A stretch of 32,119 nt of DNA from a virus, in the IMG/VR virus record IMGVR_UViG_3300050015_000512, positions 1-32,119 of that record. One strand, given 5' to 3'. The notes under the pieces were generated by a model. It was not told the origin of the DNA. It searched no databases and worked only from the letters and a program-made list of their open reading frames with translations. Positions 1 through 6,739 of the stretch are shown piece by piece (within the stretch, counting starts at the first letter, position 1; each line of letters begins with the position of its first letter). The translations under genes were made by a program, and so were the position numbers.

Positions 1-670
1 CAACCACCCAATCCGCAAACTTCTTACCGATACTGCCTGCCGTGGTCATTGTGGTGGTGAGCACACTCCAGACTGCCGTTGCGGTGTCGGTGGTGAGAGT
101 ACCAAACCCGGTCAATGTGCGCGTGCCGACAGCCCACACTGCCGCCGCGACTCCACTGATGGCCGTCGTGATGGTTGATGTTGCGCTGGTTACGGCGTCT
201 TGTGTCGCGATTTGCGTTGAGGGCAACACGCCAAGCAGGTTCCTGAGCACTGTCAGTGCGGAAGTTGTGCCACTGGCAATCTGTGCCCATATCGCGGTAA
301 TCGCCGCCGTTGAGAGCGCAATACCACTTGACACGAAGCCCGCGATACTCGTGTTTGACGTTCCGATATTCGTCGCTAGCGCGCTTGTCCACGTTGCCTC
401 AGGGTACACATCAATCTCAACCGGCATATCACCAGTAATGATGATTGACGCATGGAGACAGGTACAGGACGCCTCGCCGGTCGTTGAGAGGTAACTCCAC
501 TTGTGCGTTGAACCAATGCGTGTCAGTGTTCCCTGTGCCGTCGCATCCCCGCCGCCATCTTGTGAGAGCAGGATATTAGCCAGTGTCAGCGTCGTGGTGG
601 TATCCGTCACCCCCGCAAGCGTCACAAGAGGGATCGTCATTCTGATTGCGGTGTTATAAAACAGTGCCAT
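1..670 (-). CDS. Tail fibre/collar-type protein, 3' end outside window
   Basis: The open frame starts at ATG 670 behind AAGGAGATAAC and stays open to the left edge (223 codons), so the C-terminus is missing. I do not recognise a named family. The N-terminal 100 residues are rich in Thr, Ala and Gly and beta-prone. The rest is Ala/Thr-rich with two copies of an 'AVW...T.T' pattern and a 'GSIGKKFADW' stretch, a style common in the C-terminal parts of phage tail and baseplate-appendage proteins. The start lies 1 base past the stop of the lectin-like gene at 672, so the two are probably co-translated. Position at the end of the late operon supports a virion surface or host-contact role; this is inference. 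A minus-strand frame at 24-392 is only an out-of-frame shadow. Confidence 0.72.
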   Translation of the reverse strand, partial: MALFYNTAIRMTIPLVTLAGVTDTTTTLTLANILLSQDGGGDATAQGTLTRIGSTHKWSYLSTTGEASCTCLHASIIITGDMPVEIDVYPEATWTSALATNIGTSNTSIAGFVSSGIALSTAAITAIWAQIASGTTSALTVLRNLLGVLPSTQIATQDAVTSATSTITTAISGVAAAVWAVGTRTLTGFGTLTTDTATAVWSVLTTTMTTAGSIGKKFADWVV

Positions 671-671
671 G

Positions 672-1817
672 TTATCTCCTTGTGATAGGGCCGAAGGGGG
701 AACCGTTGACGCGGCGCATATTGGGGATGAGAATCGTATTCATGATTTCCGCCCCAAACGTCAGGTAAGTGCTTGGTGCCGATTGGTTATTGTACTCGGT
801 GGCAATCCATGCGGCTGAATGATATATATTTGCAACCCGGATTTCATCTAAAGATCCCTTAGTAATATCAGTATATCCGAAAGCACCCCACCCGCCCAGC
901 ATTAATGGATGCGGTGTAGTTCCCATTACTTGCGTTGTTGCGACTCCACTACCCATTGGCGCACCATCAAGGTACAGATCGAGACGTGTACCACTCCATG
1001 TGCCAGTGAGATAGTGCCAACTATTGAGCGGTATACTCTGTGTCGCAGTATATACTGTACGTGTTCCATTAACGCCACTAGCTACACTTGTATTTAGGCA
1101 ACCAACAGCATCGACACTGAGATAATATAACAGAAATGGAGTTTTAGCTGCATCTCCAATATTATTAAAAGGTTTACCAATGAAGACACTGCCATCTAAA
1201 GAATAACCATAGCCCGTTAAAAATACCCAAACACTTAGCGAAAATGCGCTCAATTGATTGAGGCTTGTAGCATCAGGCACACTAATATAACTGCCACTGG
1301 CGTTTTGAATACCGTTGTATAATTGTCCTTGGCCAATTTTTCCCGTTGTTATGTTAGGTTCATTCGTAGATTGACCACCGTTGTTATTAAATGACGTTGA
1401 GTCCTTGTAATCCCCTATTGTTCCTGTACCAGTCTGATTCATGTGCCACACCCCCACATACCCGTTCCCCCAGACCGCCTGCTTCTGCGCCGTGGTGTAT
1501 CCGGTAGCCGCAGCGTTGCCATAGTAAAGATAGATGACAGTATCGACAGATGCGGAGAGCGTCGTAAGGAATACCCATGCGTCAAGCTCGTGATTCGCCT
1601 GCGAAAAATACTCAATCTCCGCATTAATCAGCGTGACGCCATCGGCAGCGGTGAAAAGCAAATCATTGCCAGACGCGAGCGCGTGCGTGAATATCGTATT
1701 CCCTGCATCAGTCAGTTTCACCAACACAGGGAAATTAGATTGGTCTCCGTTATTCACCATGCTTTTTGAGATGGTGATTTGCTGGCGATATTTATAGTTT
1801 GGGCTGTACCAGGCCAT
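672..1817 (-). CDS. DUF2341 + LamG-like lectin-domain tail protein
   Basis: 381 aa, ATG at 1817 behind AAGGA. The first ~105 residues (WYSPNYKYRQQITI..., NFPVLVKL, DLLFTAADGV, IYLYYGNAAA) match the DUF2341 beta-sandwich pattern. Residues ~125-355 follow the LamG/concanavalin A-like jelly-roll layout: GVWHMNQTG, then IGQGQLYNG, YISVPDATSLN, FSLSVWVFL, a G-T-W-SGTRLDLYLDG strand and the closing SLDEIRVAN...YHSAAWIATEYNNQ. Such domains bind glycans or make adhesive trimers. No catalytic residues are evident. The gene overlaps the stop of the upstream 49-aa mini-gene by one base (TAATG) and is followed directly by the fibre gene at 670. I infer a tail-tip or fibre receptor-binding protein; a decoration role cannot be excluded. 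Confidence 0.8.
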   Translation of the reverse strand: MAWYSPNYKYRQQITISKSMVNNGDQSNFPVLVKLTDAGNTIFTHALASGNDLLFTAADGVTLINAEIEYFSQANHELDAWVFLTTLSASVDTVIYLYYGNAAATGYTTAQKQAVWGNGYVGVWHMNQTGTGTIGDYKDSTSFNNNGGQSTNEPNITTGKIGQGQLYNGIQNASGSYISVPDATSLNQLSAFSLSVWVFLTGYGYSLDGSVFIGKPFNNIGDAAKTPFLLYYLSVDAVGCLNTSVASGVNGTRTVYTATQSIPLNSWHYLTGTWSGTRLDLYLDGAPMGSGVATTQVMGTTPHPLMLGGWGAFGYTDITKGSLDEIRVANIYHSAAWIATEYNNQSAPSTYLTFGAEIMNTILIPNMRRVNGSPFGPITRR

Positions 1818-1966
1818 TATGATTTATCCTTGATGAGTATGCATTCCCCGCGCTCCCGCTTTGGGCAGACTTTCGTTCCCTGCAGACACGGTGGTAATGC
1901 TGCGAGATATTCGGGACGCGGGGTGTAGGGCGGTTCGGCGATTGGCGGTGATGTGGGTTTCCGCAT
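1817..1966 (-). CDS. 49-aa Pro/Cys-containing mini-protein
   Basis: Small frame of 49 codons filling the gap between the muramidase and the lectin gene. Its ATG (1966-1964) shares one base with the muramidase stop (TGATG), and its TAA shares one base with the next start (TAATG), so it is translationally locked between both neighbours. The N-terminal half is proline-rich (KPTSPPIAEPPYTPRP); the C-terminal half has three Cys (PPCLQG, VCPKRERGEC) and is basic. There is no membrane segment and no recognised family. A GAAGG about 14 bases upstream is a poor SD, so translation would depend on coupling. Filling the gap without waste supports a real gene; the function is unknown. Confidence 0.6.
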   Translation of the reverse strand: MRKPTSPPIAEPPYTPRPEYLAALPPCLQGTKVCPKRERGECILIKDKS

Positions 1967-2574
1967 CAGGAAAACAACGCCTTCAGCGCGGCGCTATCTC
2001 CATTAAAGTAGCTTCGATCCACATTCCCCACAACGCCGGGGATAGTTGATGTGCTCGTATGCTGCCACAAAGTAAAACCAGCAGGCCATGCCTTAGGTAC
2101 GTCGGGAGCTTTCGTGCTGTAACGTGCCAACCATAACCCGCATTTCGATAGGGTGGTGGTGTCGGGCGTAGTGATGCCTTGCGTGAGTATTTGCACGGCG
2201 AGAAAGGCTTGTCCTGAATAAAGTAGGGGATAGTGCCCGCATACCTGCTTGATACGATTGACAAACGCCACCGCTCCACTATACGTCATATCGGTGGTCT
2301 CCCAATCAAGTACTCTCAGATGACAACCCTGCGTCACTGATATGAAGTGGTCGGCTTGTGCAACCGGATCACCCCTATCAGCGAAGTGATACGCCCCAAA
2401 GAGGATACCAACTGCCGCCGCCCGTGCCTTCCGATCTGCAAAGCAGATATCCACCATGCCCGTCCCCTGCGTGGCCTTATGAATCACCGCTTGAATGCCT
2501 GCCGTTTTGAATTGATGGAAGGAATTCGGAGTGAGTGTGTTATTATGGGACAAATCCAATACGGTATCTAACAT
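1966..2574 (-). CDS. GH25 muramidase endolysin
   Basis: 202 aa from the ATG at 2574, chosen over an upstream in-frame ATG (2634) because AAAGGGG lies 6 bases before it and the protein then begins at the family's own start (MLDTVLDLSHNN). Glycoside hydrolase family 25 features: DLSHNN in the first beta strand with the conserved Asp, VIHKATQGTG, FGAYHFADRGDPVAQADHFI, the catalytic-type LDWETTD, YPLLYSGQ and a C-terminal LWLARYST...LWQHTS...GNVDRSYFNGD. It should cleave the beta-1,4 MurNAc-GlcNAc bond of peptidoglycan. There is no signal peptide and no separate wall-binding domain, so release to the wall needs a holin, which fits the membrane proteins encoded just upstream. It overlaps the 34-aa membrane mini-gene by 7 bases. 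Confidence 0.93.
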   Translation of the reverse strand: MLDTVLDLSHNNTLTPNSFHQFKTAGIQAVIHKATQGTGMVDICFADRKARAAAVGILFGAYHFADRGDPVAQADHFISVTQGCHLRVLDWETTDMTYSGAVAFVNRIKQVCGHYPLLYSGQAFLAVQILTQGITTPDTTTLSKCGLWLARYSTKAPDVPKAWPAGFTLWQHTSTSTIPGVVGNVDRSYFNGDSAALKALFS

Positions 2575-2672
2575 AGTATCCCCTTTCGTTGGCGCGGTCT
2601 GCGCATATTCATGGAATAAAACAACGCCGCGCAAAACAGCATGAGTGCGACAAGGTAGCAGAGTAGAAACAT
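2568..2672 (-). CDS. 34-aa single-span membrane mini-protein (holin/spanin-like candidate)
   Basis: A 34-codon frame between the DUF1003-like gene and the muramidase. Its ATG overlaps the upstream stop by one base (TGATG), and a strong SD (CCGGAGG) sits 7 bases before it. Residues 2-20 are almost wholly hydrophobic (FLLCYLVALMLFCAALFY), followed by MNMRRPRQRKG, a strongly basic tail of the kind that fixes an N-out/C-in orientation. It ends 7 bases into the muramidase gene in another frame. Size, topology and place in a lysis cassette suggest a pinholin-like protein, antiholin or lysis regulator; which of these is not determinable from sequence. Confidence 0.68.
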   Translation of the reverse strand: MFLLCYLVALMLFCAALFYSMNMRRPRQRKGILC

Positions 2673-3112
2673 CAGCGCACCTCCGGGACTTCCCCTAACG
2701 CGATGAGGTGTTGCAATCGCGCATCACCCATAAAATCGAGTTTCTCATTCAATGATTGCAAATCTTCACGAATGGCCTTAATTTCTTCCGCTTGCGCTAA
2801 CTCATGTTGGTAGTGAGCTTCTGCTCTTGCCCGATCATGTTTTTCTGACAAATTGCCCGACACGAGCAATAGGGGGCCGGTTGATAATTGGATCCAATTA
2901 CTTACCAACAGCCACACAACGCAGGCAGGCAACGGGTCAAAATGCACGATCTTGAGCGCGTTTAATCCCACCCATAGCACAGTCCATACCTGCACAAGAA
3001 TGAAGGCTAGTGGGGTGCCGAAGTGATCATTGACCCAGAGGGTGAAACGAATCATTGGAGTATAGTTTTCGTCTTCGTATTGCTGATTTACATTAATGGG
3101 TGTATGCGCCAT
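2672..3112 (-). CDS. DUF1003-like membrane protein, putative holin
   Basis: 146 aa, ATG at 3112 with GAGGTGAG just upstream. Two hydrophobic segments (about residues 33-53 and 62-86) flank a short polar turn containing FDPLPA, then comes a long charged helix: SEKHDRARAEAHYQHELAQAEEIKAIREDLQSLNEKLD. This layout (two spans, xDPxP turn, DR-RAE-DY-like stretch, E-EI--L---L-KL coiled helix) is that of the DUF1003 family of bacterial membrane proteins, whose function is not established. Here it sits between a tail-anchored coiled-coil protein and an overlapping membrane mini-gene plus muramidase, so a holin or holin-accessory role is the natural inference. The stop is shared with the mini-gene start (TGATG). 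Confidence 0.75.
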   Translation of the reverse strand: MAHTPINVNQQYEDENYTPMIRFTLWVNDHFGTPLAFILVQVWTVLWVGLNALKIVHFDPLPACVVWLLVSNWIQLSTGPLLLVSGNLSEKHDRARAEAHYQHELAQAEEIKAIREDLQSLNEKLDFMGDARLQHLIALGEVPEVR

Positions 3113-3120
3113 GTCTCACC

Positions 3121-3492
3121 TCACTTAATATGCGACAGAATATACGTCAACGCCGTGCCGAGCGCGGCGGCAGCAATCGTAATTGCGGCGATGAGGATCT
3201 TAAAGAGCCAGTCATGCAATTCGGCACTAATCGCGTTCATACGGTCAAAGACCTTGGTGAGTTCCTCGCTATGTTTCGTTGCGAGATTTTCAGCGATATG
3301 CGCCGTTTCGGCATGGAGTTTATCGGCTACCTGCGCAGTTTCCATGCGCAACTCACTCGCGACACGTGTCGTTTCCGTGCTTAATTCCGCCGCAACCTTT
3401 GTCACTTTGTTATCTTGTGCATGCATAGCACGCTCCAAGGCGGGACATCCAGTCGTAAGAGGGTCGCACAATCGTGCTTCATTGCCTGTCAT
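3121..3492 (-). CDS. Tail-anchored hendecad coiled-coil protein, lysis-cassette associated
   Basis: 123 aa, ATG at 3492 behind AGGAAAGGA. Residues ~26-92 form a long helix with clear 11-residue periodicity: LSTETTRVASE, LRMETAQVADK, LHAETAHIAEN, LATKHSEELTK. This hendecad pattern makes right-handed coiled coils. Residues ~95-118 are a hydrophobic C-terminal anchor (LFKILIAAITIAAAALGTALTYIL). The architecture recalls XhlA-type hemolysin and holin-partner proteins of phage lysis cassettes, although sequence identity to them cannot be claimed. It is the first gene of the lysis cluster and ends 8 bases before the DUF1003-like gene, whose SD overlaps its stop. Confidence 0.72.
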   Translation of the reverse strand: MTGNEARLCDPLTTGCPALERAMHAQDNKVTKVAAELSTETTRVASELRMETAQVADKLHAETAHIAENLATKHSEELTKVFDRMNAISAELHDWLFKILIAAITIAAAALGTALTYILSHIK

Positions 3493-3525
3493 AGAATATC
3501 CTTTCCTAAATCGGCAGGGAAGGTG

Positions 3526-3597
3526 ACGCCTCCGGCAATAGGCCGAGGGCGTGAAAGATTTAGGGGGAAGCGATTCGCCTAACTTCTCACTTCCCCC
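3526..3597. promoter_or_regulatory. Two intergenic hairpins upstream of lysis cassette
   Basis: The 150-base gap between the tail protein (ends 3643) and the lysis cluster (starts 3492) holds two dyads. At 3526-3552, ACGCC/GGCGT plus CGGC/GCCG with one wobble and one mismatch leaves a 5-base loop. At 3563-3597, GGGGGAAG is perfectly matched by CTTCCCCC around a 19-base loop. Neither is followed by a T tract on the minus strand, so simple intrinsic termination is unlikely. Control of lysis-gene expression or mRNA processing is the inference. Confidence 0.45.
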
Positions 3598-3642
3598 GCG
3601 CCGGAAACCCCGAAGGGTCGTTCTGTATGTCGTCCGGCAATA

Positions 3643-6600
3643 CTAACTGTCAGGGAACCACGTCTCACACGTCGCGCTGTCGGCTTCGACCATCAGCGGG
3701 CTTTGCGCATTTCCCAACGTGACATTCACATCATTCAACAGCATCACGGATTTCGTGCCATCCCAAAACGCGGTTGTCGCCAAGGCGTTTGACGCATCTA
3801 TGATACCAATAAGTTGCCCCGGCGTACAGAAGATACCCGCCCATGCCGGTTTACCGATATTATAACACGCGTGTCCAGTTTTGCGCCGGTTGTATTCCGC
3901 AATCACTGCCCGGTTGACATCATCCTGCGTCGTCTGCGAGGTATCACACTTCCAGTCTTGCAGTATCGCGCCCACGGTGTTATCCGCCGTCCCACTCACG
4001 CTATCGGTATCGGTGAGGGATGCATACAGTGGATTGCCTTCCGGGGTTGCGCCCTCAATCGTCACCATATTTATCATCGCCGAGCCGTCACGGGTTAAGG
4101 TGGTATCCGTGAGGGCATAGAGTTGATTCGGTGTCGCGGTGTTGAACGTATCGCCCACGGGCTGCGCGCCATACGCCTGCTGGTAGAGATACAATAACCC
4201 ATCCATGCCGAATTGACATTGCACATTCGGGAAGCGTTGCTGAATCTTTTGTACCCAACTATCCGCCGTGTCTCCCGGTGCGGGTTGCCAGATCGACTGG
4301 TAGTAGCGTTTACCGGGATCGGTGAGGATGAGTGTGGACAGATCGCCATAGGTCGAGTACCCCACATTTCCGGACGGCTGAAACACTATCGGCAATGTCA
4401 CGCCGCTGTAATACCGAATATCCGTGGGCAACACGCCTGCAAAGAGTGCAATCAGTATCAGTGCATCATCCACACGATACCCGTCAAGGCAACACATCCT
4501 GCCCATCTTGTTCCCAAATGTCACATAGCGATTATGCGCACGTAACTCCATCTGGTAGGGGTGCTGGTTACTATCGTACATCCCGCCCTGTTGCTGTTCA
4601 AACTGCGTGATACCCGTCATGCGCCGTATCCATGCGCCATGCCCCGCAACTCCATCAGTCACATAGTCCGGGTTGGTTATTGCGCGTGTGGTGGTATCCT
4701 GCATAATGTAGGCAATATCTATCGTGACGGCGAGTTGCCCTACCGGATAGCCATTCAGTAATGGGTAACCTGCTGCTGTCCACATATCCGCCAAGGCTTG
4801 TAACATTGTCACGCCATTGAGCGTTGACGTAGTGCCGTTGACGGTCATTGTCACATCGTCTTTCACTAGGTGATGATTGAAGTGAAGTGTCGCCTGATTC
4901 GATGCCCATACCTTGCAGAAGGACGCCTGCCCGTGATCGTACCAGGGCATGACATCCAACCAGCAGGTAGTGCCCAACGTCCCGAATTCCGGCATACGAA
5001 TGATCTCAAACTTGCCAATCATCGGTGTTTGCGATGAGGACGTTTGCGATAACTGTCCATTCGATGAGGTGGGTTCCGGCGTTAAGCCTTCGCACGTATC
5101 GTTATCAATTGCAATATTCAGGATGCTATCGGTGCCGTCGTGATTCGCCGTCAGACAGATCGCTTCATTCAAAGTGGACGGTGTGTACAGCGTGGTGAGA
5201 TACGGGTCTTGGGAGAGGATGTATGCTGTCCTCAAGGCCAACGTATCAAGTGAGTCGGTTGTTTTCGCCGGTATCGCATAGTCTACGGATTCCCAGACGG
5301 TAGCGATAATGGATGTGGGCGCGTCCGCAAAGCCTTCCGCCCCCTGTATCGCACAGTTGAAGCGCGGATACATGACGCCTTTCGCTTTGCCGGTGAAGGT
5401 GATGATATCCGATACGAGCGTAATATCAAACAAATTCGTGAGATTGCTGTCGGCAGTGAGCGCGGCAAGAATACTAACGTTGAAGTCGTGCGATGTATCG
5501 CCATCAGTGATATTGACGGTAATCCCGAAGCTCTCATACACTCCATCAACCGTGAGAATTACAAAGGCTTGTCCGCTACTCGTGGCCGGGCCACCGCTCG
5601 CACTTTGCTCTGCTTTGAAGTAAGAGTTTTGCGGGAGGCCGGTGGCTGTGACGGTGACTTTCGCGTTGCCGTCTTTCGTGATACTGCCATCAAAGGTGCG
5701 CGTGGCCGTGGAGAGGGATTCGACAATATCACCCGCCCCTGTGAGATTTAACTGAAACCGTGCCTTCGTGCCGTCTATCGCCGGGACACCGACGGGCCGG
5801 TAGAGGGTGACGGTTGCGCCGCACGTCGCGGCAATATCACCGTATGTCCGGTAATACCACCCGCTACCGCCTTCTGCCGTCGTGAGAGGACGCGGCATTG
5901 TCGTACCGGGGCCACACGGGTCGGGATCAAGTGCGTTACCGTCCCCGTCAATAGGGATAGCCTGTCCAGTATCAATGTAATCCGTGACGATGTATGCAGG
6001 ATTTTCTGTACCGCCATTAGCGAATTGGAACGTATCGACCGAGAGTGTCAAGCTGCCGGAAGACGCCGTAACGGTGACTTGTCCATCGCCGATCACGGAA
6101 TTGCTGATGATCCATGTCGAGCGTAAGCACGTTGACGAGATACGCATATCCCCGTTTTGCTCGACAAATATCCATTCAATATTCGTGCTATGCTTGTACG
6201 ATTCTACTTCAACATCACTGGACTTGCACGGATACTTCTTGCCGTTTTTATCTATCACAACCGGGGATGCGTCAAGATTCCATGATAAAACCCACCCGTC
6301 GCCAAACGTGATACTCCATTGCGTATCCGGTAACGGTGAGGCGTCTCTTTGACAGTAAGCCATCCACGGCGTCTTATCGGGAATGATCGTGTTATAGGTG
6401 ATACTACTTGCCTGCGAGGTATCAACACACTTCACGCATTGCCTGCGACCGGCAGGCGTGACTTCTACGAAGGCATTGCTATTAACGGTGAAATCGGAGA
6501 GTTTACGATCAGATGCTATTGCCCAGCGCTCTCCGTTTCGTGGGAGAGTCATCCAGCATAGCAATGTCTTATTCATTCCGGCGTCATTTGCATCTTCGCC

Positions 6601-6738
6601 AGGGTAGCGAATCGCCATGACTTCATCCGGGTAGTTTGGTAAGAATTGCCATGCAAAACTTCCTACTGTTTGCACTCCCAAATTTTGCTTCGCGCCGACC
6701 GCTATCCTGATATTTGTTCCGATAGGCTGTAAAGTCAT
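3643..6738 (-). CDS. Large tail-tip/baseplate-hub candidate with Ig-like insert
   Basis: 1031 aa from ATG 6738 (AGGGG 7 bases upstream); an in-frame ATG 27 bases earlier overlaps the previous gene and has no better SD. I do not recognise a named family end to end. The N-terminal third looks like a beta-rich virion domain (RIAVGAKQ, VMAIRYPG, WMTLPRNGERWAIASDRKL). A central region (~430-545) carries a module also seen in the 604-aa decoration protein (LTTLYT...DGTDSILNIAIDN...G.T...TS). The C-terminal ~400 residues (TFGNKMGRMCCLDGYRVDDALILIALFAGVLPTDIRYY..., VQKIQQRFPNVQCQFGMDGLLYLYQ, VIAEYNRRKTGHACYNIGKP, FCTPGQLIGIIDAS) resemble hub-type tail proteins in layout. Its place, after the tape measure and the repeat protein and before lysis genes, fits a tail-tip role. 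Confidence 0.62.
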   Translation of the reverse strand: MTLQPIGTNIRIAVGAKQNLGVQTVGSFAWQFLPNYPDEVMAIRYPGEDANDAGMNKTLLCWMTLPRNGERWAIASDRKLSDFTVNSNAFVEVTPAGRRQCVKCVDTSQASSITYNTIIPDKTPWMAYCQRDASPLPDTQWSITFGDGWVLSWNLDASPVVIDKNGKKYPCKSSDVEVESYKHSTNIEWIFVEQNGDMRISSTCLRSTWIISNSVIGDGQVTVTASSGSLTLSVDTFQFANGGTENPAYIVTDYIDTGQAIPIDGDGNALDPDPCGPGTTMPRPLTTAEGGSGWYYRTYGDIAATCGATVTLYRPVGVPAIDGTKARFQLNLTGAGDIVESLSTATRTFDGSITKDGNAKVTVTATGLPQNSYFKAEQSASGGPATSSGQAFVILTVDGVYESFGITVNITDGDTSHDFNVSILAALTADSNLTNLFDITLVSDIITFTGKAKGVMYPRFNCAIQGAEGFADAPTSIIATVWESVDYAIPAKTTDSLDTLALRTAYILSQDPYLTTLYTPSTLNEAICLTANHDGTDSILNIAIDNDTCEGLTPEPTSSNGQLSQTSSSQTPMIGKFEIIRMPEFGTLGTTCWLDVMPWYDHGQASFCKVWASNQATLHFNHHLVKDDVTMTVNGTTSTLNGVTMLQALADMWTAAGYPLLNGYPVGQLAVTIDIAYIMQDTTTRAITNPDYVTDGVAGHGAWIRRMTGITQFEQQQGGMYDSNQHPYQMELRAHNRYVTFGNKMGRMCCLDGYRVDDALILIALFAGVLPTDIRYYSGVTLPIVFQPSGNVGYSTYGDLSTLILTDPGKRYYQSIWQPAPGDTADSWVQKIQQRFPNVQCQFGMDGLLYLYQQAYGAQPVGDTFNTATPNQLYALTDTTLTRDGSAMINMVTIEGATPEGNPLYASLTDTDSVSGTADNTVGAILQDWKCDTSQTTQDDVNRAVIAEYNRRKTGHACYNIGKPAWAGIFCTPGQLIGIIDASNALATTAFWDGTKSVMLLNDVNVTLGNAQSPLMVEADSATCETWFPDS

Positions 6739-6739
6739 A

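Noticed and set aside
24-392. 122-codon minus-strand frame at the left end
   Set aside because: It lies in the alternate frame of the partial fibre gene that starts at 670; composition (His/Arg/Asp) is that of a shadow frame.
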